NCBI RefSeq assembly: GCF_040649515.1
Contig: NZ_JBEZFP010000177.1
Coordinates: 1-18,097 of the forward strand
DNA: 18,097 nucleotides
Reading direction: 5' to 3'
DNA from: Yinghuangia elevatio
Lineage (GTDB): Bacteria; Actinomycetota; Actinomycetes; Streptomycetales; Streptomycetaceae
Shown here: positions 1-9,831 of the stretch, in pieces
How the letters are laid out: every line of letters starts with the position of its first letter
Numbering within the stretch: position 1 is the stretch's first letter
Notes under the pieces: generated by a model
The model's database searches: none
Told to the model about the DNA's origin: nothing
What the model saw: only the letters and a program-made list of their open reading frames with translations
Translations under genes and position numbers: made by a program

Positions 1-12
1 GGGGGACCCCAC

Positions 13-1470
13 ATGACCATCGACGTGATCATCGCCGGCGGCGGCCCGACCGGCCTGATGCTGGCCGCCGAGCTCCGGCTGCACGGCGTCCACGTAGTCG
101 TACTCGAACAGCTCACCGAGCCGACCGGCCAGTCCCGCGGCCGCGGCCTGCACGCCCGCAGCGTCGAGATCATGGACCAGCGCGGCCTGCTCGACCGGTT
201 CGCCGCCGTCAGCGAGAAGTTCCAGGTCGGCGGGTTCTTCGGCGGGGTCATGAAGCCGTGGCCCGACACCGTCGACACGGCGCACCCGTACGGCCTCGCC
301 ACCCCGCAGCCCGTCACCGAACGACTTCTGGAGGAACACGCCCGCGAACTCGGCGCCGACCTGCGCCGTGGCGCGGAACTGGTCGGCCTCGACCAGGACG
401 ACGAAGGCGTCACCGCCGAACTCGCCGACGGCACCCGCCTGCGCGCCCGCTACCTCGTCGGCTGCGACGGCGGCCGCAGCACCGTCCGCAGGCGGCTCGG
501 CGTCGGCTTCCCCGGCGAACCGTCCGCCGTCGAGACCCTCCTCGGCGACATGGAACTTACCGAGGACCCCGCCTCCATCGCCGCCGTCGTCGACGAGGTC
601 CGCAGGACGGAACTGCGGTTCGGCGCCATCCCGGAGGGCGGTGCCGGGGTCTACCGCGTCCTCGTGCCCGCCGAAGGAGTCGCCGAGGACCGTGCGGCCG
701 CACCCACCCTCGACGAGTTCAAGCGGCAGTTGCGCGCGTACGCCGGCACCGACTTCGGCGCGCACTCGCCGCGCTGGCTCTCCCGCTTCGGCGACGCGAC
801 CCGGCAGGCCGAGCGCTATCGCGTCGGCCGGGTCATGCTCGCGGGCGACGCCGCGCACATCCACCCGCCCACCGGCGGGCAGGGGCTCAACCTGGGCGTG
901 CAGGACGCGTTCAACCTCGGCTGGAAACTCGCCGCCGCCGTCGACGGATGGGCACCGGCAGACCTGCTGGACAGCTACCACGCCGAACGCCACCCGGTCG
1001 GCGCCCGCGTACTGGAGAACACCCGCGCGCAGATGACCCTCCTGGGCGCGGGGCCGGGCCCGACCGCGCTGCGGGATCTGCTCGGCAGGCTCATGGACTT
1101 TGAGGAGGTCAACCGGTACGTCACCGAGATGATCACCGCGGTCGGCGTCCGGTACGACTTCGGCGAAGGCCACGAACTCCTGGGCCGCCGCCTGCGCGAC
1201 GTCGGCCTGCGGCAGAACGGGCGCCTCTACTCGCTCATGCACTCCGGCCGCGGACTGCTCCTCGACCAGACCGGCGGCAGGCTCTCGGCGGAGAGCTGGG
1301 CCGACCGGGTCGACCACGTCGCGGACGTCATCGACGCGAGCGAGCACCTCGACGTAGGCGACGCCCCCGCGCTGCTGCTCCGACCGGATGGCCACGTCGC
1401 CTGGGTCGGCGGGGACCGGCAGGACCTTCGCGAACACCTCGCGAAGTGGTTCGGCGAGGCGGGCGGCTGA
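13..1470 (+). CDS. rox: Rifampicin monooxygenase-like FAD-dependent aromatic hydroxylase
   Basis: This is a 485-residue class A flavoprotein monooxygenase of the PheA/TfdB fold. Visible motifs are the N-terminal dinucleotide-binding GGGPTG (residues 9-14) followed by Glu32, the CDG motif at about 151-153, and the GD motif (Gly278-Asp279) in LAGDAAHIHPPTGGQGLNLG. A C-terminal thioredoxin-like domain ends in LRPDGHVAWVGG. From memory, the whole protein, including the RGLHAR segment and the VGCDGGRSTVRR stretch, closely resembles the Rox rifampicin monooxygenases of Streptomyces. Those use NADPH and O2 to hydroxylate the naphthyl ring of rifamycins, which leads to ring opening and loss of activity. 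The ATG lies shortly after a G-rich stretch at the window edge, so its promoter is mostly outside. The family assignment is strong; the rifamycin substrate is inferred, since related enzymes act on other polyketide aromatics. Confidence 0.85.
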   Translation: MTIDVIIAGGGPTGLMLAAELRLHGVHVVVLEQLTEPTGQSRGRGLHARSVEIMDQRGLLDRFAAVSEKFQVGGFFGGVMKPWPDTVDTAHPYGLATPQPVTERLLEEHARELGADLRRGAELVGLDQDDEGVTAELADGTRLRARYLVGCDGGRSTVRRRLGVGFPGEPSAVETLLGDMELTEDPASIAAVVDEVRRTELRFGAIPEGGAGVYRVLVPAEGVAEDRAAAPTLDEFKRQLRAYAGTDFGAHSPRWLSRFGDATRQAERYRVGRVMLAGDAAHIHPPTGGQGLNLGVQDAFNLGWKLAAAVDGWAPADLLDSYHAERHPVGARVLENTRAQMTLLGAGPGPTALRDLLGRLMDFEEVNRYVTEMITAVGVRYDFGEGHELLGRRLRDVGLRQNGRLYSLMHSGRGLLLDQTGGRLSAESWADRVDHVADVIDASEHLDVGDAPALLLRPDGHVAWVGGDRQDLREHLAKWFGEAGG

Positions 1471-1976
1471 CGGGACTCGGCCACCACGTCTACCTGTCAG
1501 TAATATTTGCCCCACGGCGATTCTCCGCGACCGACACTTCCACCGCAGGTGCCGGGGGTCCAGCCCCGAAATCCCGGCGCGGATACCAGGTGTCGCCGCG
1601 CATACCGAGACGACCGGGTCGCTGCGCACTGGGGCACGCTGGTCCGCACGCCGCACGCCGCCCGCTGTCCCGCCGTCGCACCGTGTTCAACGGAGGGCGT
1701 GCCCCAGCCCCCGGCCCTCGCGACACGCCCGACGGCGCGGCCCTCGGATCCGCCGCGCCCGAGCAGGCAGGCGCCGGAACCGCCGCGCCACGGCCGGTTC
1801 CGGTGCGCCGCGGGGAGTCCCAGCGCGGCAGCGAACGGGGCATCCTGCGCTGAGTGTTCGTCATCCTCTTTGCCACCCTCATCATCGGCGGCGTCATCTG
1901 GCCGGCCGGCTACCTGACCGGCAACGGCGGGCACTGACAGGCGTACGGTGCCGCCGGACTGTTGCATCATGTCCCG
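1471..1976. other. Intergenic stretch without a convincing gene
   Basis: About 0.5 kb separates the monooxygenase stop from the DUF664/DinB gene. Several open frames cross it on both strands, but their translations are Arg/Pro/Ala/Ser-rich, lack family features and lack ribosome binding sites, as expected of shadow frames in GC-rich DNA. An AT-rich patch with TAATAT (1501-1506) is promoter-like but has no good -35 partner. The only candidate coding element is the tiny peptide listed separately at 1854-1937. Confidence 0.6.
1854..1937 (+). CDS. Possible 27-residue hydrophobic peptide
   Basis: A GTG directly after an in-frame TGA opens a 27-codon frame. It reads as one hydrophobic segment (VFVILFATLIIGGVIW) followed by a short polar tail ending NGGH, the shape of a single-pass membrane peptide. 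The upstream G-rich stretch (GAACGGGG) lies too far away to be a good ribosome binding site. I do not recognise a family. It could be a small membrane protein, a remnant of a longer gene or chance. Confidence 0.25.
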   Translation: MFVILFATLIIGGVIWPAGYLTGNGGH

Positions 1977-2504
1977 ATGACTTGGACTGCACCCCCCGCG
2001 CAACCCCGCGTCGCCGTGCCCACCGTCGGGGACGAACGGCTCCTGCTGGAGTCCCACCTCGACTTCCTGCGGCAGACGGTCCTGAACAAGTGCGCCGGGC
2101 TGACCGCCGAGCAGTTGCGGCAGCGCAGTGTCGAGCCGTCCGGCCTGTCACTGCTCGGCCTGGTGCGGCACCTGACCGAGGTGGAACGCAACTGGTGGCG
2201 GCAGCGGTTCGCCGGGCAGGACGACGTCCCCGACATCTACTACACGGAGGAGGCGCCGGACACGGACTTCGACGCGGTCGACAGCGCGGATCCCGCCGCG
2301 GCCTTCGACGCGTACCTGCGGGAGCTCGACGCGGTGCGCGCGACGGCCGCGGGCCGGTCGCTCGACGAGACGTACGTCGACCCGGTGCGCGGCACCGAGA
2401 TCAGCCTGCGCTGGATCTTCATCCACCTCATCGAGGAGTACGGCCGTCACGCCGGCCACGCGGACCTCCTCCGCGAGCGCATCGACGGCCACACGGGCGA
2501 GTAG
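1977..2504 (+). CDS. DinB-like / DUF664 family protein
   Basis: The product has 175 residues and fits the DUF664 branch of the DinB/mycothiol-dependent four-helix-bundle fold. Features seen are a first helix with ERLLLESHLDFLRQTVLNK, the segment LLGLVRHLTEVERNWW with the first metal-ligand His, and the C-terminal pair HLIEEYGRHAGHADLLRE with two further His residues. Together these give the three-histidine metal site usual in the fold. Some members are thiol-dependent S-transferases, and mycothiol is the actinobacterial low-molecular-weight thiol, but the substrate here is unknown. The start chosen is the ATG at 1977. An in-frame TTG at 1962 would add five residues, and neither start has a clear ribosome binding site. 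The gene converges on the BKACE gene with 77 bases between stops. Confidence 0.8.
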   Translation: MTWTAPPAQPRVAVPTVGDERLLLESHLDFLRQTVLNKCAGLTAEQLRQRSVEPSGLSLLGLVRHLTEVERNWWRQRFAGQDDVPDIYYTEEAPDTDFDAVDSADPAAAFDAYLRELDAVRATAAGRSLDETYVDPVRGTEISLRWIFIHLIEEYGRHAGHADLLRERIDGHTGE

Positions 2505-2581
2505 CCGCAAGCGGCAGAACGCCCGGCGGGTGCAGGAAGCAGCTCCCCGAAGAATCCCTCAGCCTCGAGGAACAACGCTCG

Positions 2582-3313
2582 CTATGGCGTGCCCTGCGGT
2601 GTGCCCTGAATGATCTCGCGTGCCACGCGGATGAGAGCCGCGTTGTCCGGGGCGGGAGCGCCGTCGGGGAGGTGGAGTACGTCTTCCAGGCCGACCCGGG
2701 CATCCAGGCGGCGGGAGGCCGCAAGTCGCAGAATGGGCCACGCGGCGGTGTCTTCGCCGTGCAGGAGAATCGGCGTGGCAACCGATTCGAGTTCATCCAG
2801 CAAGCCGGCTGCGGCATGGAGCGCGTCCTGCGGGCCGGCCTCGGTGATCTCGGCCAGGACGCGCAGGACTCGGCGGGATCCGGGCCAGTCCAGAAACCGT
2901 TGTGCTCCGGAAGTACCGGAGTAGATGCCGGCTTCGATGCCGATCCCCCGGTCCAGCAAGGCCGCGGCGACATCGGCGGCGCCGTCCTCGTGCCAGTTCA
3001 CGGAAGCGTGGTCAGGTAGCACGGTCCAGGACCGGACCTGCGCGGCACGGGCATGAGCGTCCGCCGTGGCCCATGCACCGGTGGTGACCCCGACCGGGAT
3101 ACCTGGGACGGCAATTCGCACCGCGCTCACAGCGGCGGCGACGGCGGTGGCTTCCAGCGTGTCCTGACCGTCGCGATCTTTGGGATGCAGATGGACGTCC
3201 TCGGCGCCGGCGGCGACAGCCGCACGGGCCGCCACCGCCAGCTCGTCGGCGGTCACCGGCAGATGGGAGCACTCGGCACGGCTTCGCGCTCCGTTGAGGC
3301 AAACCTGCAACAT
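2582..3313 (-). CDS. BKACE family (DUF849) beta-keto acid cleavage enzyme, short form
   Basis: The 243-residue product matches the beta-keto acid cleavage enzymes, the family of 3-keto-5-aminohexanoate cleavage enzyme Kce. These condense a beta-keto acid with acetyl-CoA and split it to acetoacetate and a new CoA thioester on a Zn-dependent TIM barrel. Visible features are VCLNGARS at the start, the zinc-binding HLHPKD (His41, His43), SVNWHEDGA (Glu109), and VGLEDVLHLPDG with the third likely zinc ligand Glu210. It is clearly shorter than the roughly 280-310-residue classical enzymes, a form I associate with actinobacteria. AAGGA sits seven bases before the ATG, which rules out longer starts. 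It lies 104 bases downstream of the GAPDH gene on the same strand and may be co-transcribed with it. The natural keto acid cannot be told from sequence. Confidence 0.85.
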   Translation of the reverse strand: MLQVCLNGARSRAECSHLPVTADELAVAARAAVAAGAEDVHLHPKDRDGQDTLEATAVAAAVSAVRIAVPGIPVGVTTGAWATADAHARAAQVRSWTVLPDHASVNWHEDGAADVAAALLDRGIGIEAGIYSGTSGAQRFLDWPGSRRVLRVLAEITEAGPQDALHAAAGLLDELESVATPILLHGEDTAAWPILRLAASRRLDARVGLEDVLHLPDGAPAPDNAALIRVAREIIQGTPQGTP

Positions 3314-3370
3314 GGCGCCATCCTTGCAGGTCGCGCACAAAAGTCTCCCTGTCAGGCGACCGGACTCAGC

Positions 3371-3393
3371 CTGGGATCGACTCATTCCCACAG
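3371..3393 (-). terminator. Weak hairpin in the GAPDH-BKACE spacer
   Basis: CTGGGA and TCCCACAG form a short inverted repeat with one bulged base in the 104-base spacer downstream of the GAPDH stop. It could cause partial termination between the two genes. The stem is short and has no T-run, so this is a weak call. Confidence 0.25.
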
Positions 3394-3417
3394 ATTGATC
3401 ACGGCCCGATACCGGCC

Positions 3418-4422
<1,005 letters not shown>

Positions 4423-4475
4423 GGTGGTTCCTCTCCTTGCGCCGACGAGGGGGTGGGCGCGCGGCCGCATGCCGA

Positions 4476-4513
4476 GGCGCGCGGACCGCGGGACCTCGGG
4501 TCCGCGGCGCGCC
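4476..4513 (-). promoter_or_regulatory. GC-rich hairpin in the GAPDH 5' leader
   Basis: GGCGCGC (4476-4482) plus GGACC (4483-4487) pair with GGTCC (4499-4503) and GCGCGCC (4507-4513), leaving an 11-base loop and a 3-base bulge. If the GAPDH promoter lies in the AT-rich patch just beyond, this stem is in the untranslated leader, 50-90 bases before the start codon. It could be an attenuator, an RNA-stabilising stem or an operator. Confidence 0.4.
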
Positions 4514-4525
4514 CACGCCAACAGC

Positions 4526-4563
4526 ATAAGCAACTTAAATAAGTGTGCGATATATTTTTCGGC
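4526..4563. promoter_or_regulatory. AT-rich divergent promoter and candidate MarR operator
   Basis: A sharply AT-rich island in otherwise GC-rich DNA separates the GAPDH and MarR genes. It contains the palindrome ACTTAAATAAGT (4533-4544; five-base arms around AA) and TATATT (4551-4556). The latter is a good -10 box placed so that transcription would begin at or next to the GTG at 4564. MarR proteins commonly bind palindromes of this kind in their divergent promoters and repress both genes until a ligand is bound; that this one does so is inferred. Confidence 0.5.
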
Positions 4564-5082
4564 GTGGACCACACCTCGAACGACCGCCCCGCGGAACCGG
4601 ACGCGGACCGCGACGCCGAACCGAATGTCGAACCGTGCGTCGAGCCGAAAGCCGAGCTGGACGTCGAGGCCTTCGCGGCCGCGGTCGAGAACTTCAACCG
4701 CTTCTACATCCGGCTCCCGGTGCTGGAGAAGCTGCCCTTCACGACGCTGTCGGTGCTCGACACCCTCGCGTTCGGCGGCGGCCCGATGCGGCTGACCGAA
4801 CTGGCCAGGACCGAGCAGATCAGCCAGCCCGGAATCACCCAGCTGGTCACCCGCCTCGAACGCGACGGCCTCGTGGAGCGCCGCCCCGACCCGGGCGACG
4901 GGCGCGCCGTACTGGTCCACATCACCGAGGCCGGCCGGCGGATCGGCCGATCGCGGCACGCGGACCGCGCCCGCCACCTGGCGCCGCTCATCGCCCGGCT
5001 GACCGCCGAGCAGCGCCGGGCGATCGCGGACGCTCTCCCCGCCCTTGGCCGCCTCGCGGAACTCGGACGCGGCGCGTCGTAG
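4564..5082 (+). CDS. MarR family transcriptional regulator
   Basis: A 172-residue winged-helix regulator. The core has a helix around FNRFYIRLPVLEKLPFTTL, then the DNA-binding MRLTELARTEQISQPGITQ-LVTRLERDGLVERR and the wing PDPGDGRAVLVHITEAGRR, all standard for MarR/SlyA proteins. The N-terminus is unusual: about 38 residues rich in Asp, Glu and Pro with recurring EP pairs (AEPNVEPCVEPKAEL) before the fold. No ribosome binding site is seen. The GTG at 4564 lies about seven bases after a TATATT -10 box and fits a leaderless mRNA, while an in-frame GTG at 4543 falls inside the operator palindrome and is less likely. It probably autoregulates and controls the divergent GAPDH. The ligand is unknown. 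Confidence 0.85.
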   Translation: MDHTSNDRPAEPDADRDAEPNVEPCVEPKAELDVEAFAAAVENFNRFYIRLPVLEKLPFTTLSVLDTLAFGGGPMRLTELARTEQISQPGITQLVTRLERDGLVERRPDPGDGRAVLVHITEAGRRIGRSRHADRARHLAPLIARLTAEQRRAIADALPALGRLAELGRGAS

Positions 5083-5171
5083 AACGGGAACGGCGGCTCT
5101 GCCCGGGGTGGCGGGTCGAGTCCTGTGGCAGGTCGAGTCCGAGCCCCGCGACCGGGCCAACCCGAGCGGGT

Positions 5172-5201
5172 TTGTGGCCGTTGTGGGGCCCTGCCTACGA
5201 T
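5172..5201 (+). promoter_or_regulatory. Candidate promoter of the first ECF sigma gene
   Basis: TTGTGG, 18 bases, then TACGAT fits the principal-sigma consensus of actinomycetes. It would start transcription near 5208 and give a leader of about 85 bases before the sigma-factor ATG. Found by eye only. Confidence 0.35.
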
Positions 5202-5292
5202 GACCGACCGCGAGACATGCACGAGACCAAAGCAGACAAAGGCAGATCGAGAAATGCCACGAAGGCCGCGAGAGCCGGGAGGTGAGGCGCAT

Positions 5293-6279
5293 ATGTCGGG
5301 CACCGGGCGCACGGTGGGGCAGGACGACCTCGAACGGCATCGCGCGGAACTGACCGGCTACTGCTACCGCATGCTGGGCTCGGCGTTCGAGGCCGAGGAC
5401 GCGGTGCAGGAGACGATGATCCGGGCGTGGCGCGGCGCCGACCGATTCGAGGGCCGCTCGGCGCTGCGAACCTGGCTTTACCGGATCGCCACCAATGTGT
5501 GCTTCGACGCGCTGGCCGCGGCCCGGCGCCGGGCCCTGCCGATGGACCTGGCATCCCCGGTCAGCGGCGCCACCGGGCCGGGCGCGGCCTTCGACGACGC
5601 GCTGCTGGTCGGGCCGTTCCCCGACGCCCGCGCGCAGTCGGCCGAGGCGGCGGACCCGGCGACCGCCGCGGCCACCCGCGAGTCCGTCCGCCTGGCCTTC
5701 GTCGCCGCACTCCAACACCTGTCCGTCACGCAGCGGTCGGTCCTGGTGCTGTGCGAGGTCATCGGCTTCTCGGCGCGCGAAGTCGCCGAACTCCAGGACA
5801 CCACCGTCGCGGCCGTGAACAGCGCCTTGCAACGCGCCCGCGCGACGCTCGCCGCGCGCCGGGGACCCGGCGGCGGGGACCCGGCCGCTCGCCCCGCCGA
5901 CGATGTGCAGCGGGCCCTGGCCGCACGGTACGCCGACGCGTTCGCCCGCTACGACATGGAGCTGCTGGCCATGCTGCTGCACGTCGATGCCACGCTGTCG
6001 CTGCCGCCGTACGCGACCTGGATGCGCGGTGCCGGGGACATCCGGGCGTGGCTGACGGGACCCGCCGTCGGCTGCCGGAACTCCCGCCTGATCCCGACCA
6101 TGGCGAACGGCGCTCCCGCCTTCGGCCAGTACCGGCTGGCCGAAGGCGGCGGCCACGCGCCCTGGGCGCTCCAGGTCCTTGAAACTTCCGGGTCCCGAAT
6201 CACCGGCATCAGCTTCTTCCGCGACACCGATCGGCTGTTCCCGCTCTTCGAGCTGCCGGACCGGTTGGCCCCGGCCTGA
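5293..6279 (+). CDS. ECF sigma factor, SigG/TIGR02960 type with SnoaL-like C-terminal domain
   Basis: The 328-residue product has sigma region 2 at about residues 10-80 (YCYRMLGSAFEAEDAVQETMIRAWR, then RTWLYRIATNVCFDAL). A low-complexity linker follows, then region 4 at about 135-190 (HLSVTQRSVLVLCEVIGFSA, then ALQRARATL). A C-terminal domain of about 120 residues looks SnoaL/NTF2-like (RYADAFARYDMELLAMLLHVDA onward). In such ECF groups the C-terminal domain modulates activity, and no anti-sigma gene is expected; none is seen next to it. GGGAGGTGA ends seven to eight bases before the ATG, so the longer in-frame extension beginning at 5125 is rejected. It converges with the MFS gene (25 bases between stops). 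A second member of the same family lies at 13541-14548. Confidence 0.9.
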   Translation: MSGTGRTVGQDDLERHRAELTGYCYRMLGSAFEAEDAVQETMIRAWRGADRFEGRSALRTWLYRIATNVCFDALAAARRRALPMDLASPVSGATGPGAAFDDALLVGPFPDARAQSAEAADPATAAATRESVRLAFVAALQHLSVTQRSVLVLCEVIGFSAREVAELQDTTVAAVNSALQRARATLAARRGPGGGDPAARPADDVQRALAARYADAFARYDMELLAMLLHVDATLSLPPYATWMRGAGDIRAWLTGPAVGCRNSRLIPTMANGAPAFGQYRLAEGGGHAPWALQVLETSGSRITGISFFRDTDRLFPLFELPDRLAPA

Positions 6280-6304
6280 CCGACAGGTGCCGGGGCTGCG
6301 GGTG

Positions 6305-7663
6305 TCACGCGGCCGGCTGGGTGCTCTTCCGGGTGAACGCCCACAGGGCCAGGGCCAGACAGCTGAACGCGGCGCCGAGCACGCACACCGCGCCCCACCC
6401 GGCGGCCGCGTACAGGGTGGTCGCGGCGATGGCGCCGGTGGCGCTGCCGATCGAGTAGAAGACCATGTAGCCGCCGATCAGCCGGCTGCCCGCGTCCGGG
6501 TGCAGTGCGTAGATCACGGTCTGGTTGGTGACGTGGACGGCCTGGACGGCGAGGTCGAGGAGGACGATCCCGACCGCCAAAGCCCACAGCGAGCTGCGGG
6601 TGTACGCCAGCGGCAGCCACGAAACGGCGAGCAGCGCCAGCGCGGTGCCGGTGGTAGGCCCGGAGAGCCCGCGGTCGTTGAGGCGGCCCGCCGCGGTCGC
6701 GGCCAGCGCGCCGGCCACGCCGATCAGCCCCAGCGCGCCGATCGCGCTGTGGGACATGGCGTACGGCTCCTCGCTGAGCGGCAGCGCGATGCTGCTCCAC
6801 AGCGTGCTGAAAGAGGCGAAGACCAGCAGGCCGAACAGGGCCCGTAGTCGCAGCAGCCGTTCGCGGGCGAAGAGGGTGACGGTGGAGCGAAGGAGCCGGC
6901 CGTACCCGAGGGTCGACGCCCGGGCGGCGACGTGGCGCGGGAGTACGCGGTGCAGCACGAGCGCGAGCAGCGCGGTCAGGGACGCCGAGGCGACGTAGAC
7001 GGAGCGCCAGCCGGCGAGGTCGGCCAGGACGCCCGACGCGGTGCGGGCGAGCAGGATGCCGACGACCACGCCGCTGGTGACCAGGCCGACGACCCGGCCG
7101 CGGCCGGCCGGAGGGGCGAGTGATGCGGCGAAAGCCACCATCGTCTGGGTGACGACCGCGAGGAGCCCCGTCGCGGCCATGCCGACGAGCAGGACCGCCG
7201 CGGTGGGGGCGGTCGCGATCACGGCCAACGCCCCGACGAGGAGCAGCAGTTGGGCCACGATGAGGCGGCGCCGGTCGGCGATGTCGCCGAGCGGTACGAG
7301 GAGGAACAGGCCCAGCCCGTACCCGACGTGGGTGAGGGTGACCACGCTGCCGACCAGTGCCGGGCTCATCGCGAGGTCGTCGCCCATGGTCACCAGGAGC
7401 GGCTGGGCGAAGTAGACGTTGGCCACCGCGGCACCGCAGGCGACGGCGAAGAGCGTGACGACGCGGCGGGACAGGACGTACGCCGGGGCCTCCCGGTCCG
7501 CGCTTCCGTCCGTGCTCCCTTCCGTGCGTCCGCCCGCGGAACTCGCCTTTGTCGGGCGCGTGTTCGCCGGGTCGTGGGCTGCCGGGGCGCATGGGGTGGG
7601 GTCGCCGCCCTCCCCCGCCCCTGCCAGGGTCTGCCGTGTCGCCGCGTCGCAGTTTCCGGGCAT
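6305..7663 (-). CDS. MFS transporter, 12-TM drug-efflux-like
   Basis: A 452-residue major facilitator protein with about twelve hydrophobic helices. The first is LFAVACGAAVANVYFAQPLL. The loop 2-3 signature GDIADRRRL is present, as is a central cytoplasmic stretch LPRHVAARASTLGYGRLLRS. About 60 residues precede the first helix and are unusually polar and Gly/Ser/Thr/Asp-rich. The start is supported by GAGAGG seven bases before the ATG, and no later good start is present. It is divergent from an HxlR regulator with two matched palindromes between, which suggests an inducible exporter of a toxic compound. The substrate cannot be read from sequence; sugar-like or nucleoside export (NepI-like) is an alternative. 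Confidence 0.88.
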   Translation of the reverse strand: MPGNCDAATRQTLAGAGEGGDPTPCAPAAHDPANTRPTKASSAGGRTEGSTDGSADREAPAYVLSRRVVTLFAVACGAAVANVYFAQPLLVTMGDDLAMSPALVGSVVTLTHVGYGLGLFLLVPLGDIADRRRLIVAQLLLLVGALAVIATAPTAAVLLVGMAATGLLAVVTQTMVAFAASLAPPAGRGRVVGLVTSGVVVGILLARTASGVLADLAGWRSVYVASASLTALLALVLHRVLPRHVAARASTLGYGRLLRSTVTLFARERLLRLRALFGLLVFASFSTLWSSIALPLSEEPYAMSHSAIGALGLIGVAGALAATAAGRLNDRGLSGPTTGTALALLAVSWLPLAYTRSSLWALAVGIVLLDLAVQAVHVTNQTVIYALHPDAGSRLIGGYMVFYSIGSATGAIAATTLYAAAGWGAVCVLGAAFSCLALALWAFTRKSTQPAA

Positions 7664-7682
7664 GTGTGTGCCTCTCGCTCTC

Positions 7683-7701
7683 TGGTTTCATCTTGCTACC
7701 A
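7683..7701. promoter_or_regulatory. Candidate HxlR operator, site 1
   Basis: TGGTTTCATCTTGCTACCA is an imperfect 19-bp palindrome with eight-base arms around TCT, mismatched at two arm positions. It matches site 2 at 15 of 19 positions. It lies just downstream of the predicted MFS transcription start, where a bound repressor would block the pump gene. Confidence 0.6.
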
Positions 7702-7710
7702 GACTGGGAC

Positions 7711-7738
7711 GCTATACGGCCTTGGTAGCATGTTGCAA
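7711..7738 (-). promoter_or_regulatory. Candidate promoter of the MFS gene
   Basis: On the minus strand TTGCAA (7738-7733) is followed after 16 bases by TATAGC (7716-7711). This is a reasonable principal-sigma promoter with a predicted start near 7704. Operator site 2 covers the -35 box and site 1 lies just after the start, an arrangement suited to repression. Confidence 0.4.
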
Positions 7739-7741
7739 CCA
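7723..7741. promoter_or_regulatory. Candidate HxlR operator, site 2
   Basis: TGGTAGCATGTTGCAACCA is a 19-bp palindrome with eight-base arms around TGT and one mismatched pair. Its centre is 40 bases from that of site 1, close to four helical turns, so two dimers could bind on nearly the same face. Confidence 0.65.
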
Positions 7742-7773
7742 GATGGAGCGGCAGCGTGGAAACGAGGGAAGCC

Positions 7774-8226
7774 ATGGTCAGCAGGACGCGCTTCGACGAC
7801 GACGCATGCCCCGTCGCCCGGTCGGTGGACGCCATCGGCGACTGGTGGTCGCTGCTGATCGTGCGGGACGCGTTCGACGGCAGCCGCCGCTTCGGGGAAT
7901 TCCAGCGCAGCCTGGGCGTGGCGAAGAACATCCTCACCGCGCGCCTGCGCACCCTGGTCGCGGGCGGTGTCCTGGAATCCGTGCCCGCCTCGGACGGCAG
8001 CGCCTACCGCGAGTACGCGCTGACCCCCAAGGGCCGGTCGCTCTTCCCCGTCATCGTGGCGCTGCGGCAGTGGGGCGAGCAGAACTGCTTCTCCCCCGGC
8101 GAATCGCACTCGCAATTGCTCGACGTACGGCAGGGCCGCCCGCTCCGCCCACTGGAGGTGCTGTCCGCGGACGGGCGACCCCTGACCCCGGACGACACCG
8201 CCGTGCACAAGGTCAGTGCGGACTAG
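7774..8226 (+). CDS. HxlR family transcriptional regulator
   Basis: A 150-residue winged-helix protein with the HxlR signature. The N-terminal CPVARSVDAIGDWWSLLIVR contains the conserved cysteine (Cys12), which in YodB/HypR relatives senses quinones, aldehydes or disulfide stress. RRFGEFQRSLGVAKNILTAR and the recognition region LRTLVAGGVLE follow, then the wing YREYALTPKGRSL. GAGGGAA precedes the ATG at 7774 at good spacing. A GTG at 7756 would add six residues and also has a GGAG upstream, so the start is not fully certain. It most likely represses the divergent MFS gene and itself through the paired palindromes. The inducer is unknown. Confidence 0.9.
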   Translation: MVSRTRFDDDACPVARSVDAIGDWWSLLIVRDAFDGSRRFGEFQRSLGVAKNILTARLRTLVAGGVLESVPASDGSAYREYALTPKGRSLFPVIVALRQWGEQNCFSPGESHSQLLDVRQGRPLRPLEVLSADGRPLTPDDTAVHKVSAD

Positions 8227-8247
8227 ACCGCCTCGCGCCCGGCCCTG

Positions 8248-8274
8248 GAAGTCCCTTACCCTGTGCCGGACTTC
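8248..8274. terminator. Possible bidirectional terminator between convergent genes
   Basis: GAAGTCC (8248-8254) and GGACTTC (8268-8274) form a perfect 7-bp stem with a 13-base loop in the short space between the HxlR stop and the MFS stop on the other strand. There is no T-run, which is common for actinomycete terminators. A modest call. Confidence 0.4.
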
Positions 8275-8286
8275 ACGTCGATGACG

Positions 8287-9827
<1,541 letters not shown>

Positions 9828-9831
<4 letters not shown>

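Noticed and set aside
3329..3361. GGTCGC ... GCGACC inverted repeat before the BKACE gene
   Set aside because: Six-base arms with a 21-base loop are expected by chance in DNA this GC-rich.
5125..5292. N-terminal extension of the first sigma factor
   Set aside because: The extension is not sigma-like, and a strong GGGAGGTGA precedes the ATG at 5293.
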